From Acanthochlamys bracteata (Eukaryota; Streptophyta; Magnoliopsida; Pandanales; Velloziaceae): a stretch of DNA of 64,000 bases. This document shows, piece after piece, positions 62,911 through 64,000 of the stretch; the first letter of the stretch is position 1, and each line of letters starts with the position of its first letter. Position numbers and translations under genes: made by a program. The DNA is taken from the NCBI GenBank assembly GCA_019914995.1, contig CM034126.1:10359001-10423000 (forward strand), given 5' to 3'. The notes beneath the pieces were generated by a model. That model was not told the DNA's origin. It was given only the letters and a program-made list of their open reading frames with translations, and ran no database searches.

Positions 62911-64000
62911 ATGGCATCTTTTGACTCTGGACAATGTCCAAGTCGCAGCCGACCTCCGCGAAAGGGTACTCCTAATAAGCGATGGACGCAGCAGCAAGAT
63001 GAGAAACTAAATTGATTTTTTGGCTGAACAGTGTCGTGCAGGTAAAAAGATAGATAAGGGTTTTAAAAAGGCAACATTTGTTGCAGTTGCGAACTATATC
63101 AATGAATTATTTAATACGGAGTTTACATCAGTTCATGTTGATAATCATTATCGCACATTGAGGGAAAGATATAAGCTGATTAAGTTTGTAACCAACTTAA
63201 GTGGTGCCGGTTCGAATGATGAACTCCAAATGGTTATTCTAGACAGAGAAACAGAGAAAGATCTTGTTAAGATAATTTTGACGATTAATTATGTTTATTA
63301 TAGTTGTGCTTTATATGTGTCTATATATATTCATTGATGACATTATATTTAAAATTTTATTGCAAAAATAATCAAGTTTTTAATTCTCTTTTTTATTGTT
63401 TTCTGTATATAGAGTAATCTCAAATTGAGATCTTTCATTAACACGTCTATTCGTCAGTTAGAAGAGCTGCGTATGATATGTGGCGATGATAGCCATAGGA
63501 GAAGCTTGCAGGACTTGTTATAATTCCTTTGGAGAGACAATCCCTGATAGTGCCCAAGGCAATGCAGCCAATGATAATATTTCTGAAGGCATACATATTG
63601 CTGCATTTGTGGAGCTCGTAGGAACTCTACCTACGTCACAAGCACATCCACTCTCTAGTGCACAGTAATCTGTACCGATTGTCTCAATTTCTAGCACTAG
63701 CAATTCTGGCGGAAAAGAGTAGACGTGCTCGTGTCACCACTACTAACGTCGTACTTCTTGATAAGTTACTTACTGAAGTAGAAAAAGTTGCGGTGGCGCT
63801 GCATTATATTAGTGGTTGTTACGCTACTGAACTTCATGAAGTTTTACACGCATTATCAGACGATTTCTTTGAAGAACAAATTGATGATGGATTTGACACA
63901 CTAATCTTAGATCACCGAAAGGCTCATGGATTTCTTACGAAGAATGATGCTAGTACAAGGCGTTGGATGTCGGCGCACGTAGCTGCTAGATGGCATCATT
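62911..64000 (+). pseudogene. MYB/SANT-like gene of the PIF/Harbinger element, partial
   Basis: The gene starts ATG at 62911 with a basic lead (RSRPPRKGTPNKRWTQQQDE). It continues in another frame with AEQCRAGKKIDKGFKKATF, VAVANYINELF, VDNHYRTLRERYKLIKFV and LSGAGSNDELQMVILD. This is the Myb_DNA-bind_3 type of trihelix domain that PIF/Harbinger elements encode as their second protein, which helps the transposase bind and enter the nucleus. A single-base shift near 63010 (and a stop there) breaks the frame. A second exon-like part from about 63413 has LRSFINTSIRQLEELRMI, and a further coding-like stretch (63790-64000) contains ALHYISGCYATELHEVLHAL. The gene runs off the right edge, so the element's end is not seen. 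Confidence 0.75.

Overview
The window looks like nuclear DNA of a dicot plant. It is AT-rich, its genes have GT-AG introns and plant-specific families are present (a CYP97C carotenoid hydroxylase, an ATL-type RING-H2 protein, an NDR1/HIN1-like LEA_2 protein). About half the sequence is transposon debris. I cannot name the species. All exon boundaries were read by eye from splice sites, reading frame and remembered family sequences; nothing was aligned by computer.

Layout. 1-5.1 kb is gene-free and holds a decayed hAT-type (DUF4371) transposase gene, with a probable solo LTR upstream of it. 5.2-10.0 kb (minus) is a CYP97C1/LUT1-type cytochrome P450 in at least eight exons. 11.0-11.9 kb (plus) is a one-exon ATL RING-H2 gene, divergent from the P450 across 977 bp. 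13.4-19.1 kb (minus) is a seven-exon gene for an 847-residue protein with a C-terminal C3HC4 RING. 19.1-32.9 kb is AT-rich and gene-poor, with a foldback element, a reverse solo LTR, a broken fragment of a coiled-coil NT-C2/myosin-heavy-chain-related gene, an unidentified coding fragment and a MITE.

32.9-54.1 kb is one nested block: an old Copia element of Sirevirus type, flanked by ACTTT duplications, carries a younger relative in its gag region (36.4-47.0 kb, GATTC duplications) and a third element's solo LTR inside its 5' LTR (CAGGA duplications). 54.7-55.3 kb (minus) is a one-exon NHL/LEA_2 gene. 55.9-56.1 kb is a second copy of the 32.1 kb MITE, inverted. 56.4-59.15 kb is a small Copia-like element with gag but no visible pol. 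From about 59.2 kb to the right edge lies a decayed PIF/Harbinger transposon with both of its genes (transposase and MYB/SANT-like), cut by the window end.

The four intact-looking host genes do not form a pathway. The P450 belongs to lutein synthesis in plastids, two genes are probable ubiquitin ligases, and the last is a membrane-anchored defence/stress-family protein. I found no convincing new biological system. The most unusual signal is at the inner Copia element: 12 bases of target-site sequence stand just after its 5' LTR, where a primer-binding site is expected. This suggests gene conversion or recombination between its two LTR ends.
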